Origin: CAG-390 sp045644325
GTDB taxonomy: Bacteria > Bacillota > Clostridia > Oscillospirales > CAG-272
Assembly (NCBI GenBank): GCA_045644325.1
Contig: JAZRGT010000078.1
Span: 1-43,886 of the forward strand
Direction of reading: 5' to 3'
DNA: 43,886 nt
A model generated the notes under the pieces. It was not told the DNA's origin. It saw only the letters and a list, made by a program, of their open reading frames with translations, and searched no databases. The first letter of the stretch is position 1, and the number at the start of each line of letters is the position of its first letter. The position numbers and the translations under genes are program-made. Positions 23,938 through 31,249 of this stretch are shown in pieces.

Positions 23938-25815
23938 ATGAACAAGAGAATTATTAGCTTGATTCTTGCATTCCTGATGCTCTCAACCTTCCTTTTCACA
24001 GGTTGCGACGCTCTTATGGGCGGCGGTGAAGAGACCGAGCCCGGTAGCGGTATGATTGAAGATGCATCCAACTCCGCGATGACCCTTTCTATGTTCGTCG
24101 TTTGCGAAAAAGAAGTGTCCGAGGAGACCGCAAGACTTGTTGAAAACGCATTCAACAATATTACCAAAGCTAACTTTAAGACCCAGGTAAAGCTTCACTT
24201 TGCTACATACGATAACTATTATCAGATTATCGAAGAGCGCATCAGGAGCAACGAGGAATACGCTGAGCTCGAAAAGGAAGCTGCAAGTGCTCTCAAGGCT
24301 GCAAGAAAGGCAGCAAAGGCAGAGGGCGTTGTAACCGACGAGGCTTGGTTCGATGCTTTCTATGAGCAGCATCCCGACTACGCTCAGTTCCGCGAGACCG
24401 AGGAGCTTACCGGTGAAGATACCACCGCAGAGCAGACCGAGCTCGTAACCATCGCAGGTATCGACAACAGCTACACTCTCAGCCAGGTTAAGTACCCCGA
24501 TGAGAAGCCTGCACAGATTGATATCCTTTGGATCGACAGCTACGAGAGATACCTTGAATTCATTGAGAATGAAATGATCGAGCGTCTCGATCCCGAACTC
24601 AGCGGCGCATCCAAGAAGCTTAACGAGTACATCAACAACGAGCTTCTCCTTTGGGCAAAGTGGCCCACCAGCGGTACTTACGGTATCCCGAACAACGTAA
24701 TTATCGGCGAATATACTTACCTCCTTGTTAATAAGGAGCTTGCAAAGAAGTATAGCTACAATCCCGATGAGCTTAACACTCTCGCAAAGTGCTCTGACTT
24801 CCTTGCTGACGTTGCAGCTTACGAGCCCGGCGTAGCGCCCATCCTTGGCGATATCTATACCACCGGTACCTACTATTGGAGCATTGAAACCGAAACCGGT
24901 AAGATCAATTCCGATAGATTCAACCTTCTTGCAAGTACTATGACCAGCCGTACTCACGATCCGTCTATCGATACCAACGTAACTCTCGGCTGTAACAACG
25001 TATTTAAGAATGCAGAGTTCACCGATCAGCTCAAGTGTATCCAGGCTTATAAGGATGCAGGCTACGTAGTAGCAGAGTCTACCAATCCTGCGAACTTCGC
25101 AGTTCGTATGATCAAGGGTGGCGCAGATCTCGCAACAGTTTACGGTGAGGAATATTCTCTCAACATTCTCGAGTATCCCAGAGCAGGCTATGATGAAGTA
25201 TTCAACAACATGCTTGCAGTTTCCACCTATACTCGCAGCCTTGCAAGAAGTATGCAGATTATCACCTATCTTAATACCAATAGCGACCTCCGTAACATTC
25301 TCCAGTACGGTGTTGAGGGCGTTCACTACAAGATCGATGACGATTCCGGTAAGCTTGTTCGTCTCAATCAGGATTATATGATGAAGCTTGAGACCACCGG
25401 TAACGTATTTATGGCTTATCCCGAAGAGGATATGGCTATTGATGCTTGGGAGTGGGGTAAGAAGCAGAATCTCGATGTTAAGCCTTATCTTTCCATGGGC
25501 TTTGACTTCTCTAACCGTATAGCTGTTCCCGAGGGAGAGGATCCCGCAACATATTGGACTCTCAATATCAATAACATCACCAAGATCAACGAGCTTTCCG
25601 CTGATGTCGAAAAGCAGATTGCTGAAGTAAAGAGTCTTGCTGAGCTTGAGGAGCTTATCACCAAATGGTCTGCTCTTGAGGATACTACCACTGCTCTTAA
25701 GGTAGAAAAGTCTCCCGCAGAGCCTAAAGAGGGAAGCACCGACGTTCCCGGATTCTACTACTACTATTCTCAGTGGGTACAGGATACCGGACTCTACGTT
25801 CCCAAGGAAGAGTAA
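23938..25815 (+). CDS. extracellular solute-binding lipoprotein, probably sugar-type
   Basis: A 625-aa lipoprotein. The signal peptide MNKRIISLILAFLMLSTFLFTGC gives lipidated Cys23. The body resembles family 1 extracellular solute-binding proteins of ABC importers, with blocks such as IDILWIDSYERYLEFIENEMIERLDPEL and the hinge-like GIPNNVIIGEYTYLLVNKELAKKY. Unusual features are a charged helical insertion at about residues 95-160 (EKEAASALKAARKAAKAEG) and a length well above the usual 400-450 aa. No permease or ATPase gene is adjacent, so it is an orphan component or serves a transporter elsewhere. Its strong SD (AAGGAGG), good promoter and biased codons point to high expression. Confidence 0.83.
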   Translation: MNKRIISLILAFLMLSTFLFTGCDALMGGGEETEPGSGMIEDASNSAMTLSMFVVCEKEVSEETARLVENAFNNITKANFKTQVKLHFATYDNYYQIIEERIRSNEEYAELEKEAASALKAARKAAKAEGVVTDEAWFDAFYEQHPDYAQFRETEELTGEDTTAEQTELVTIAGIDNSYTLSQVKYPDEKPAQIDILWIDSYERYLEFIENEMIERLDPELSGASKKLNEYINNELLLWAKWPTSGTYGIPNNVIIGEYTYLLVNKELAKKYSYNPDELNTLAKCSDFLADVAAYEPGVAPILGDIYTTGTYYWSIETETGKINSDRFNLLASTMTSRTHDPSIDTNVTLGCNNVFKNAEFTDQLKCIQAYKDAGYVVAESTNPANFAVRMIKGGADLATVYGEEYSLNILEYPRAGYDEVFNNMLAVSTYTRSLARSMQIITYLNTNSDLRNILQYGVEGVHYKIDDDSGKLVRLNQDYMMKLETTGNVFMAYPEEDMAIDAWEWGKKQNLDVKPYLSMGFDFSNRIAVPEGEDPATYWTLNINNITKINELSADVEKQIAEVKSLAELEELITKWSALEDTTTALKVEKSPAEPKEGSTDVPGFYYYYSQWVQDTGLYVPKEE

Positions 25816-25833
25816 TTCCTAATTTAATATAAT

Positions 25834-25865
25834 AAGAAAAAGGCTGATTTATCAGCCTTTTTCTT
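25834..25865 (+). terminator. terminator after the solute-binding protein
   Basis: A perfect 14-bp stem (25834-25847 with 25852-25865), TTTA loop and T-rich 3' arm. Confidence 0.93.
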
Positions 25866-25874
25866 CGCTTTTGG

Positions 25875-25903
25875 TTGACTTTTTCGCCATTTTGTGGTAT
25901 CAT
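25875..25903 (+). promoter_or_regulatory. promoter of the SGNH hydrolase gene
   Basis: TTGACT (25875-25880), 17-bp spacer ending in TGG, TATCAT (25898-25903). Confidence 0.75.
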
Positions 25904-25933
25904 TATGATATCACTAATCGGAGGAACTCTTTT

Positions 25934-26608
25934 ATGAATATTAAAGGCTTCAAAGTAAATTTCCTTGGCGACAGCATCACCGAGGGTGTTGGCGTTGTTG
26001 ATCGCGCTAACTGCAGATACGATAAGCGTCTCGAAAAGATGTGCGAGCTTTCGAAGGTCAATAATTACGGTATCGGCGGAACCCGTCTTGCTCATCAGCA
26101 GACCGCAAGCGAAAAGCCCCGTCACGATCTCTGCTTCTGCGGCAGAGTTTACAATATGGACAAGACCGCTGATATGGTCGTTGTTTACGGCGGTGTAAAC
26201 GATTACATCCACGGCGACGCTCCCTTCGGAGAGATCGGCGACAAGACTCCCGCAACCTTCTGCGGCGGCGTTTATTTCCTTATGAACTTCCTGCGCGAGA
26301 ACTATGCGGGCAAGCCCGTTGTCTTTATGACTCCCGCGCGCTGCTGTTACAGCAACGTCGATGACCTCGCACCCTCGCCCAGACCCATCAAGCGTCCCGA
26401 TGCAAAGGCTCTTATCGCTTACGTTGAGGTGATTGAGGAGACCGCAAAGCAGTTCGATATCCCCGTACTCAACCTCTATTATAAGCTCGGCCTCGATCCC
26501 CACGACCCCGAGATCGCACAGAAATACACCTCTGACGGCCTCCACTTCAACGATGCCGGTCACGAGTTCCTTGCCCTGAGACTTAAGGAATTTATTGAGA
26601 GTCTGTAA
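25934..26608 (+). CDS. SGNH/GDSL family hydrolase
   Basis: A 224-aa intracellular esterase-type hydrolase. The family blocks are present: block I GDSITEG with the nucleophile Ser, a Gly in block II (YGIGGTR), block III VYGGVNDY with Asn, and block V DGLHFNDAGH with the Asp-x-x-His pair. There is no signal peptide. ATG 25934 follows GGAGGA; an upstream in-frame ATG at 25871 overlaps the promoter and is rejected. Family members deacetylate sugars or split esters; the substrate here is unknown. It forms a single-gene transcript. Confidence 0.88.
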   Translation: MNIKGFKVNFLGDSITEGVGVVDRANCRYDKRLEKMCELSKVNNYGIGGTRLAHQQTASEKPRHDLCFCGRVYNMDKTADMVVVYGGVNDYIHGDAPFGEIGDKTPATFCGGVYFLMNFLRENYAGKPVVFMTPARCCYSNVDDLAPSPRPIKRPDAKALIAYVEVIEETAKQFDIPVLNLYYKLGLDPHDPEIAQKYTSDGLHFNDAGHEFLALRLKEFIESL

Positions 26609-26622
26609 TTCATAATCCATTG

Positions 26623-26653
26623 AAGCACTCAACGCTCCGTTGAGTGCTTTTTT
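26623..26653 (+). terminator. terminator after the SGNH hydrolase
   Basis: AAGCACTCAACG (26623-26634) and CGTTGAGTGCTT (26638-26649) form a 12-bp stem followed by T runs. The tip of the stem doubles as the putative operator of the next gene. Confidence 0.92.
26630..26642 (+). promoter_or_regulatory. putative XRE operator, site 1
   Basis: Inverted repeat CAACG-CTC-CGTTG, ending 46 bases before the -10 of the first XRE gene. It is the same pattern and position as sites 2 and 3. It lies within a terminator stem, so alone it would not be persuasive. Confidence 0.45.
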
Positions 26654-26665
26654 CAAAATGCTATA

Positions 26666-26694
26666 TTTACAACGAGAAGCATTTATGTTATAAT
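26666..26694 (+). promoter_or_regulatory. promoter of XRE gene 1
   Basis: TTTACA (26666-26671), 17-bp spacer, TATAAT (26689-26694). Confidence 0.8.
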
Positions 26695-26722
26695 GTATTC
26701 ATCAACAAAGGAGGCCGGCAAA

Positions 26723-27742
26723 ATGGCGATTTCTAATAAGATTAAGGAATATAGAATCAAGCGAGGAATGACGCAGGCGCAGCTTGCGGAGATTCTCGGA
26801 GTGACCCCGCAAGCGATCTCAAAATGGGAGAAGGGAACGGGATATCCAGATCTTTCCGCAATCTGCCCGCTTGCTGATGCCTTGAAGATCACGACGGACG
26901 ATCTTTTGGAACATAACAAAAAGTATTATGAGCTCAATAATCGTTGGTGGCGTCTCATGCGCAAATGCGACAGAAGAGAAGCGGCTTATGAAGATCTTGT
27001 AGCACTTGACGACGAGATCATTGCGCAATTTCCGAACGATACGATATTTCTCTGGCGCCGTGTTTGTGATGAATTAAAGGCGGTACTAAGAAAGACGTCG
27101 GAGGAGGAAAAACAAGTTTTGCTTGCACGTTGTGAGCGGCATTGTGCCGAGCTTGTTGAAAAATGCCCCGATTCCGAGGAATATAAGCACAAAATGGTCG
27201 AGATATTGATGGAAAGCGGTCGCACCGACGAGGCGATTGCGTATGCCCATAATAAATGTAAAGATCCGCAAGTCGCTATGAAAAAAGTGCTTCGCGGAGA
27301 CGATCTTCGCCGCCATCGTCAACAGCTTATCAGCGACAAGTTTTGCGCCCTTTTGCGTGAAATGTTCTGTGAAGATCTCGATGTTTTGCAGTCAGCGGAG
27401 GATATTATCCGCGCGGTTTTTCCCGACGGTAATTATCAGTGGTATGCCGACCACCTTATGATAATAGAGCGAACCCGCGCTGAATATTACGCGAATCGCG
27501 GCAACAACGCCGAGGCGATGAAGTATCTTTACCGCGCGCTCGACGTCGCGAAGGAAAAGTTTATCAATACAAATGATAAATTCACCACTCGCCTTTTCGA
27601 CGAGCTCCATACGGAAGACGGTGCGCCGAGCCTTATCGTACAGCTGTATTGGTATCTTTGTAAGCCGCCGCAGGCATTTGAATCACTCTTTCATACAGAT
27701 GACTATCAAAAGCTGTTGGAGAAGATCAAGAGCTTGATATGA
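26723..27742 (+). CDS. XRE-family regulator with helical C-terminal region
   Basis: A 339-aa protein. Residues 4-60 are a Cro/CI-type helix-turn-helix (IKEYRIKRGMTQAQLAEILGVTPQAISKWEKGTGYPDLS). The rest is helical and resembles TPR-like repeats (LVALDDEIIAQFPNDTIFLWRRVCDELKAVL, TDEAIAYAHNKC), probably a ligand or partner-binding part. ATG 26723 follows AAAGGAGG; an upstream in-frame ATG is inside the promoter. It is related in N-terminus and layout to the next three proteins but lacks their GNAT-like tail. No DNA target is proven; the shared inverted repeats upstream are candidates. Confidence 0.85.
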   Translation: MAISNKIKEYRIKRGMTQAQLAEILGVTPQAISKWEKGTGYPDLSAICPLADALKITTDDLLEHNKKYYELNNRWWRLMRKCDRREAAYEDLVALDDEIIAQFPNDTIFLWRRVCDELKAVLRKTSEEEKQVLLARCERHCAELVEKCPDSEEYKHKMVEILMESGRTDEAIAYAHNKCKDPQVAMKKVLRGDDLRRHRQQLISDKFCALLREMFCEDLDVLQSAEDIIRAVFPDGNYQWYADHLMIIERTRAEYYANRGNNAEAMKYLYRALDVAKEKFINTNDKFTTRLFDELHTEDGAPSLIVQLYWYLCKPPQAFESLFHTDDYQKLLEKIKSLI

Positions 27743-27744
27743 TA

Positions 27745-27757
27745 TCAACCGACGGTT
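27745..27757 (+). promoter_or_regulatory. putative XRE operator, site 2
   Basis: Inverted repeat CAACC-GAC-GGTTG, ending 47 bases before the -10 of XRE gene 2. A further looser pair, CAAC (27762-27765) and GGTTG (27775-27779), lies between it and the -35. Confidence 0.6.
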
Positions 27758-27781
27758 GGGGGCAACTGTTAATGCGGTTGC

Positions 27782-27810
27782 TTGAAAATTACCTTGAGCT
27801 GTGGTATAAT
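27782..27810 (+). promoter_or_regulatory. promoter of XRE gene 2
   Basis: TTGAAA (27782-27787), 17-bp spacer ending in TGG (extended -10), TATAAT (27805-27810). Confidence 0.85.
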
Positions 27811-27840
27811 AGGATCATCAAAAACATTTGGAGATAGAAA

Positions 27841-29454
27841 ATGGCAAATCACAATAAATCCTTGGGCGAAAAGATAAGAGAATACCGACAGAAAAAGGGA
27901 ATGACACAAGACGCGCTTGCTGCAGAGCTTCATATTTCTTCGCAAGCCGTCTCAAAATGGGAAAACGGTCTGACCTCTCCCGATATCAGCTTGCTTGTAC
28001 CGCTTTCGGGGGCACTTTGTGTTGACATCAACGATCTTCTCGGCAGCGGAAGACGTGACGAACTTGAACGCGCCTGGCATAAGACCTGGCCGCTCGGTGA
28101 TGAATTCAGCCTTGTCTTCGCAGAGGAAGCGTTGAAGGAATTCCCCAATGACGAAACCTTTTTATACCGCCGCGCGTGTGATGAATATTTCCTCGGTGTC
28201 AATAAAAATGTACCCGAGGAGCAAAGAGAGCTGTATCTGCGCCGCGCGGATTTCGATTTCAGCACTCTTCACAATAAATATCCCGAGCAGGATACCTATA
28301 CCTCTTTTCTGGCGCAGGTCTGCTACTCGCGCGGCGAGCGCGATCATGCGCTTGAGCTGATATATTCTTGCAAAAAGAACGAGAGCCGCGACCGCCTGAT
28401 CGCGGAATTTCTCGGCGGTGAAGATGAAATCAAATATAAACAAAGCAAGATAGATAATCTCGTCTGGGAGCTGTTTCGCAAGCTTGAAAATCAAAACACA
28501 CGCGAATCCATCGCATCCGCGCGCGCTCTGATTGATTTGTTTTCAATAAAGAACAAAGAAGATATGATTCGGTCTCTGAATTATAAAGATGCCGGCTTCC
28601 GCCTTGCGGACGGTGACATTGACGGTTATCTTAAACTGCTCGATGAAGTCTACGATTCGCTCAACCGCGGAGCCCGATCCGAGGAATTGGACCTTCAGCC
28701 TCTTTACGACGATCGCGGGGCGATGCGAAAGCCTCTTGTTAAAGAACTCGACGGTATGATAGGTACCTTTCTCGCGAAACCCGAGCTCGTCCATCCGTCG
28801 TCACGCGAATTGCGTCGCAAACTGATTGACTCCGCGGTCGGAATCGAGGACATCTGCAAAACAAATTGGAAAAACTATTTTACGTTCTGCTACCGACACG
28901 TAAAACACTGTGATGTGTTCCGATACAGCACTGAATGGGATATGACTGCCGAGGAGAATGCCGCACTTGATGCGGTTTATGCCAACTATTATAAAGAAAT
29001 GCGCCCGCTTGCCGTGGCGTACACTCTTGAAGCCTATCGCCGTGAGGTCGAGCGACTCTTTGAAGTCGGCGCGATGACGGGCTTTGTCGCGAAGCTTGAT
29101 TCTTGCCCCGTCCTCGGCTATTGCAATTGCGGCGCAAAGGAAAAATACAATAATCTTCCCTCGTCGCGGTATCACGGCGATCTTCCCGAAGGCGCGAAGA
29201 TCTTTTCGATAGTTGACGTTCTTGTTGCCAACAGCTTCACTCTATGCGGACTTGAAGAAAAGCTGATCGACCGCGCCGTGCGTGAGGCTCAAACGGCGGG
29301 ATACACCCACGCCGAAGCCTATCCGTCCGAAAGTCTCTGCGGCGAAGCGTTCGACGCTCTTGTCGCTCACTATGAAAGCGTCGGCTTTGTAACCGTTCAC
29401 GATCTCACGAATGAGGATGACGGCAGAAGCTTTATGATGCGAAAAGCTCTGTAA
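27841..29454 (+). CDS. XRE regulator with helical middle and GNAT-like C-terminus (paralogue A)
   Basis: A 537-aa protein. Residues 8-65 form a helix-turn-helix (IREYRQKKGMTQDALAAELHISSQAVSKWENG). A long helical middle with TPR-like motifs follows (FAEEALKEFPNDETFLYRRACDEYFLG). The last 125 residues resemble a GNAT acetyltransferase of the type that reads GWCN...EAYP: here GYCNCGAKEKYNNLP, then IFSIVDVLVANSFTLCGLEEKLIDRA, GYTHAEAYPSE and a final beta strand. The R-x-x-G-x-G acyl-CoA loop is replaced by TLCGLE, so catalysis is doubtful and a sensor role is possible. The protein is one of three paralogues in a row. The SD is weak, GGAGA. Confidence 0.82.
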   Translation: MANHNKSLGEKIREYRQKKGMTQDALAAELHISSQAVSKWENGLTSPDISLLVPLSGALCVDINDLLGSGRRDELERAWHKTWPLGDEFSLVFAEEALKEFPNDETFLYRRACDEYFLGVNKNVPEEQRELYLRRADFDFSTLHNKYPEQDTYTSFLAQVCYSRGERDHALELIYSCKKNESRDRLIAEFLGGEDEIKYKQSKIDNLVWELFRKLENQNTRESIASARALIDLFSIKNKEDMIRSLNYKDAGFRLADGDIDGYLKLLDEVYDSLNRGARSEELDLQPLYDDRGAMRKPLVKELDGMIGTFLAKPELVHPSSRELRRKLIDSAVGIEDICKTNWKNYFTFCYRHVKHCDVFRYSTEWDMTAEENAALDAVYANYYKEMRPLAVAYTLEAYRREVERLFEVGAMTGFVAKLDSCPVLGYCNCGAKEKYNNLPSSRYHGDLPEGAKIFSIVDVLVANSFTLCGLEEKLIDRAVREAQTAGYTHAEAYPSESLCGEAFDALVAHYESVGFVTVHDLTNEDDGRSFMMRKAL

Positions 29455-29458
29455 ATTC

Positions 29459-29497
29459 AAAAAGCTGTGACTTAACATAAGTTCGCAGCTTTTTTTC
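29459..29497 (+). terminator. terminator after paralogue A
   Basis: AAAAAGCTG (29459-29467) pairs with CAGCTTTTT (from 29486), with further weaker pairing inside, and a T7 run follows. Confidence 0.78.
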
Positions 29498-29532
29498 CAA
29501 GACAAAGCGCGGAAACCGTGCTAAAATATACT

Positions 29533-29545
29533 CAACCCGCGGTTG
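29533..29545 (+). promoter_or_regulatory. putative XRE operator, site 3
   Basis: Inverted repeat CAACC-CGC-GGTTG, ending 46 bases before the -10 of paralogue B. It differs from site 2 only in the three central bases. Confidence 0.6.
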
Positions 29546-29568
29546 TATTCCTCTCTCCGACAAGTTAC

Positions 29569-29597
29569 TTGCAATTTTCGCGCGGTTGTGCTATAAT
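29569..29597 (+). promoter_or_regulatory. promoter of paralogues B and C
   Basis: TTGCAA (29569-29574), 17-bp spacer, TATAAT (29592-29597). A GGTTG half-site (29584-29588) sits inside the spacer. Confidence 0.85.
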
Positions 29598-29626
29598 TAA
29601 GACAAGAAAATAAAGGAGCAGGAAAA

Positions 29627-31249
29627 ATGCAGGAAAACAGCATCGGCGCAAAGATTCGCAATTATCGACAGAAAAAGGGATTGACACAGGACGCCCTTGC
29701 GGCGGAGCTTCACGTTTCCGCGCAAGCCGTGTCAAAATGGGAAAACGGGCAAACTATGCCCGATATAAGCATACTTTTACCGCTTTCGCGTGTTCTTGAG
29801 ATCGGAGTGAATGAGCTTCTCGGCGGCAACAGCCGCGAAGAGCTTGAGCTCGCGTGGAAAAACGTTCAGCCTTTCGGCGACGAGCTTGCATTGCTCGCGG
29901 CAGAGGATGCGCTGGCGGAATTTCCCGACGATGAGGAATTCCTTTGCCGCCGCGCCGAGTCCGAATATAACCTCGGCATAAGAAAGGGACTTCTTAAAGC
30001 GGCTGCATTCAAATACCTCGGTATGGCGGAAGAGCATTTCTCCGAGCTGTGCCGCAGATTCCCCGAAAATGAAAAGTATATCCAAAAGCTCGCGCACGTT
30101 TATTTTGCGAAAGGAAACGTTGACCGCGCGATTGATCTCGTAACCCCAATCAAGGATGCCGACAGCAGGCGCCGTTTGCTTGCAAAGTTCAACGGCGGTG
30201 AGGCGCAGATTTGTTTGAAACAGCAGGATTTGTATCGCAATGTGACCGAAACCTTCAATACGCTTTTGTCGTATAACACACGCGAGGCGATAAACGCAGC
30301 GCGCGGACTTCTCGATTTGATGATGCCGGAGGATAAGGCGCTTCGCTCAATGCTTTATTCCCGACTTTGCCTCAATGACGCACTCCTTTGCCTTGAAGAA
30401 GGTAATCTTGATGGATACGTAGAAAAATTCACCTCGGCTTACGAGTCCGTAAAGGCTTATGACTCTCTGCCGCGTCAACCTATCAAGTATATCTCGCCGC
30501 TTTTTGACCGTTTGCAGGATGACCGCGACGGAATATTGCAGATGTTCGATTTTATCTATCGCGTAATGTCATCAGAGGAGCTTGGGCACCCCGCGTCGCT
30601 TGAACTGCGCCGCCGAATTGCCGAAGAAAAACTCGATTACCACCGTTTGTGGCGGCACGAATGGATCGCTTTTTATAATTTCTGCAAGCGATTTATCTGC
30701 CGTGAACACTATCTGAATTTCGGCACAAGCTATAACGATACAATTGACAATGAATCAAGAAAAGCCGCCTTTCTTGATGCCCGTCGCTCCGTCAGAAGCG
30801 GCGAGGCTTTGATCGAATATTACAAAAACGAGATCGAGCAAGCTGTAGGCGGAGGGAAGCTCAACGGATTTGTTGCTCATTCTTTCAACGAAATCGTTGC
30901 GTATTGTAATTGTTGGGATAAGAAGGTTTACGACCGTCTGCCGGTTTCGGATGAATGTCATAATATTCCCGAGGGCGAAAAGGTGCTTGCGATCGTTGAA
31001 ATACTGATCGCAAAGAACTTTGAGCATTGCGGAGTTGAAGCAAAGATGATATCCACCGCGCTTGAGTGGGCGAAAAAGAACGGTTACACCCTCGCCGAGG
31101 CGTACGTGGTCGAGAGAAAGATATTTGAAGATGATGCCGAAAAATTCAAGGAAACTTTCGCGCTTTACGAAAATCTCGGATTTTCCCTCACTCGCAGCCT
31201 GACCGAAAACGGTCAAAGAAAATTTGTTATGCAGAAGGATCTGAAATAA
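29627..31249 (+). CDS. XRE regulator with helical middle and GNAT-like C-terminus (paralogue B)
   Basis: A 540-aa paralogue of the preceding gene with the same order: helix-turn-helix (IRNYRQKKGLTQDALAAELHVSAQAVSKWENG), TPR-like helices (LAAEDALAEFPDDEEFLCRRAESEYNLG), and a GNAT-like tail with AYCNCWDKKVYDRLP, VLAIVEILIAKNFEHCGVEAKMISTALEWAKKNGYTLAEAY. The acyl-CoA loop is again altered (EHCGVEAK). SD AAAGGAG precedes ATG 29627. The stop codon overlaps the start of paralogue C (TAATG), so B and C are made together, probably in fixed ratio. Confidence 0.84.
   Translation: MQENSIGAKIRNYRQKKGLTQDALAAELHVSAQAVSKWENGQTMPDISILLPLSRVLEIGVNELLGGNSREELELAWKNVQPFGDELALLAAEDALAEFPDDEEFLCRRAESEYNLGIRKGLLKAAAFKYLGMAEEHFSELCRRFPENEKYIQKLAHVYFAKGNVDRAIDLVTPIKDADSRRRLLAKFNGGEAQICLKQQDLYRNVTETFNTLLSYNTREAINAARGLLDLMMPEDKALRSMLYSRLCLNDALLCLEEGNLDGYVEKFTSAYESVKAYDSLPRQPIKYISPLFDRLQDDRDGILQMFDFIYRVMSSEELGHPASLELRRRIAEEKLDYHRLWRHEWIAFYNFCKRFICREHYLNFGTSYNDTIDNESRKAAFLDARRSVRSGEALIEYYKNEIEQAVGGGKLNGFVAHSFNEIVAYCNCWDKKVYDRLPVSDECHNIPEGEKVLAIVEILIAKNFEHCGVEAKMISTALEWAKKNGYTLAEAYVVERKIFEDDAEKFKETFALYENLGFSLTRSLTENGQRKFVMQKDLK

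Noticed and set aside
23983..25326. A 447-codon ORF on the minus strand
   Set aside because: It is the shadow of the solute-binding lipoprotein gene, whose signal peptide and lipobox are clear.
26623..26649. A CIRCE-like AGCACTC/GAGTGCT pair
   Set aside because: The spacing is 11 rather than 9, the outer bases differ, and it is the stem of a good terminator; no heat-shock gene follows.
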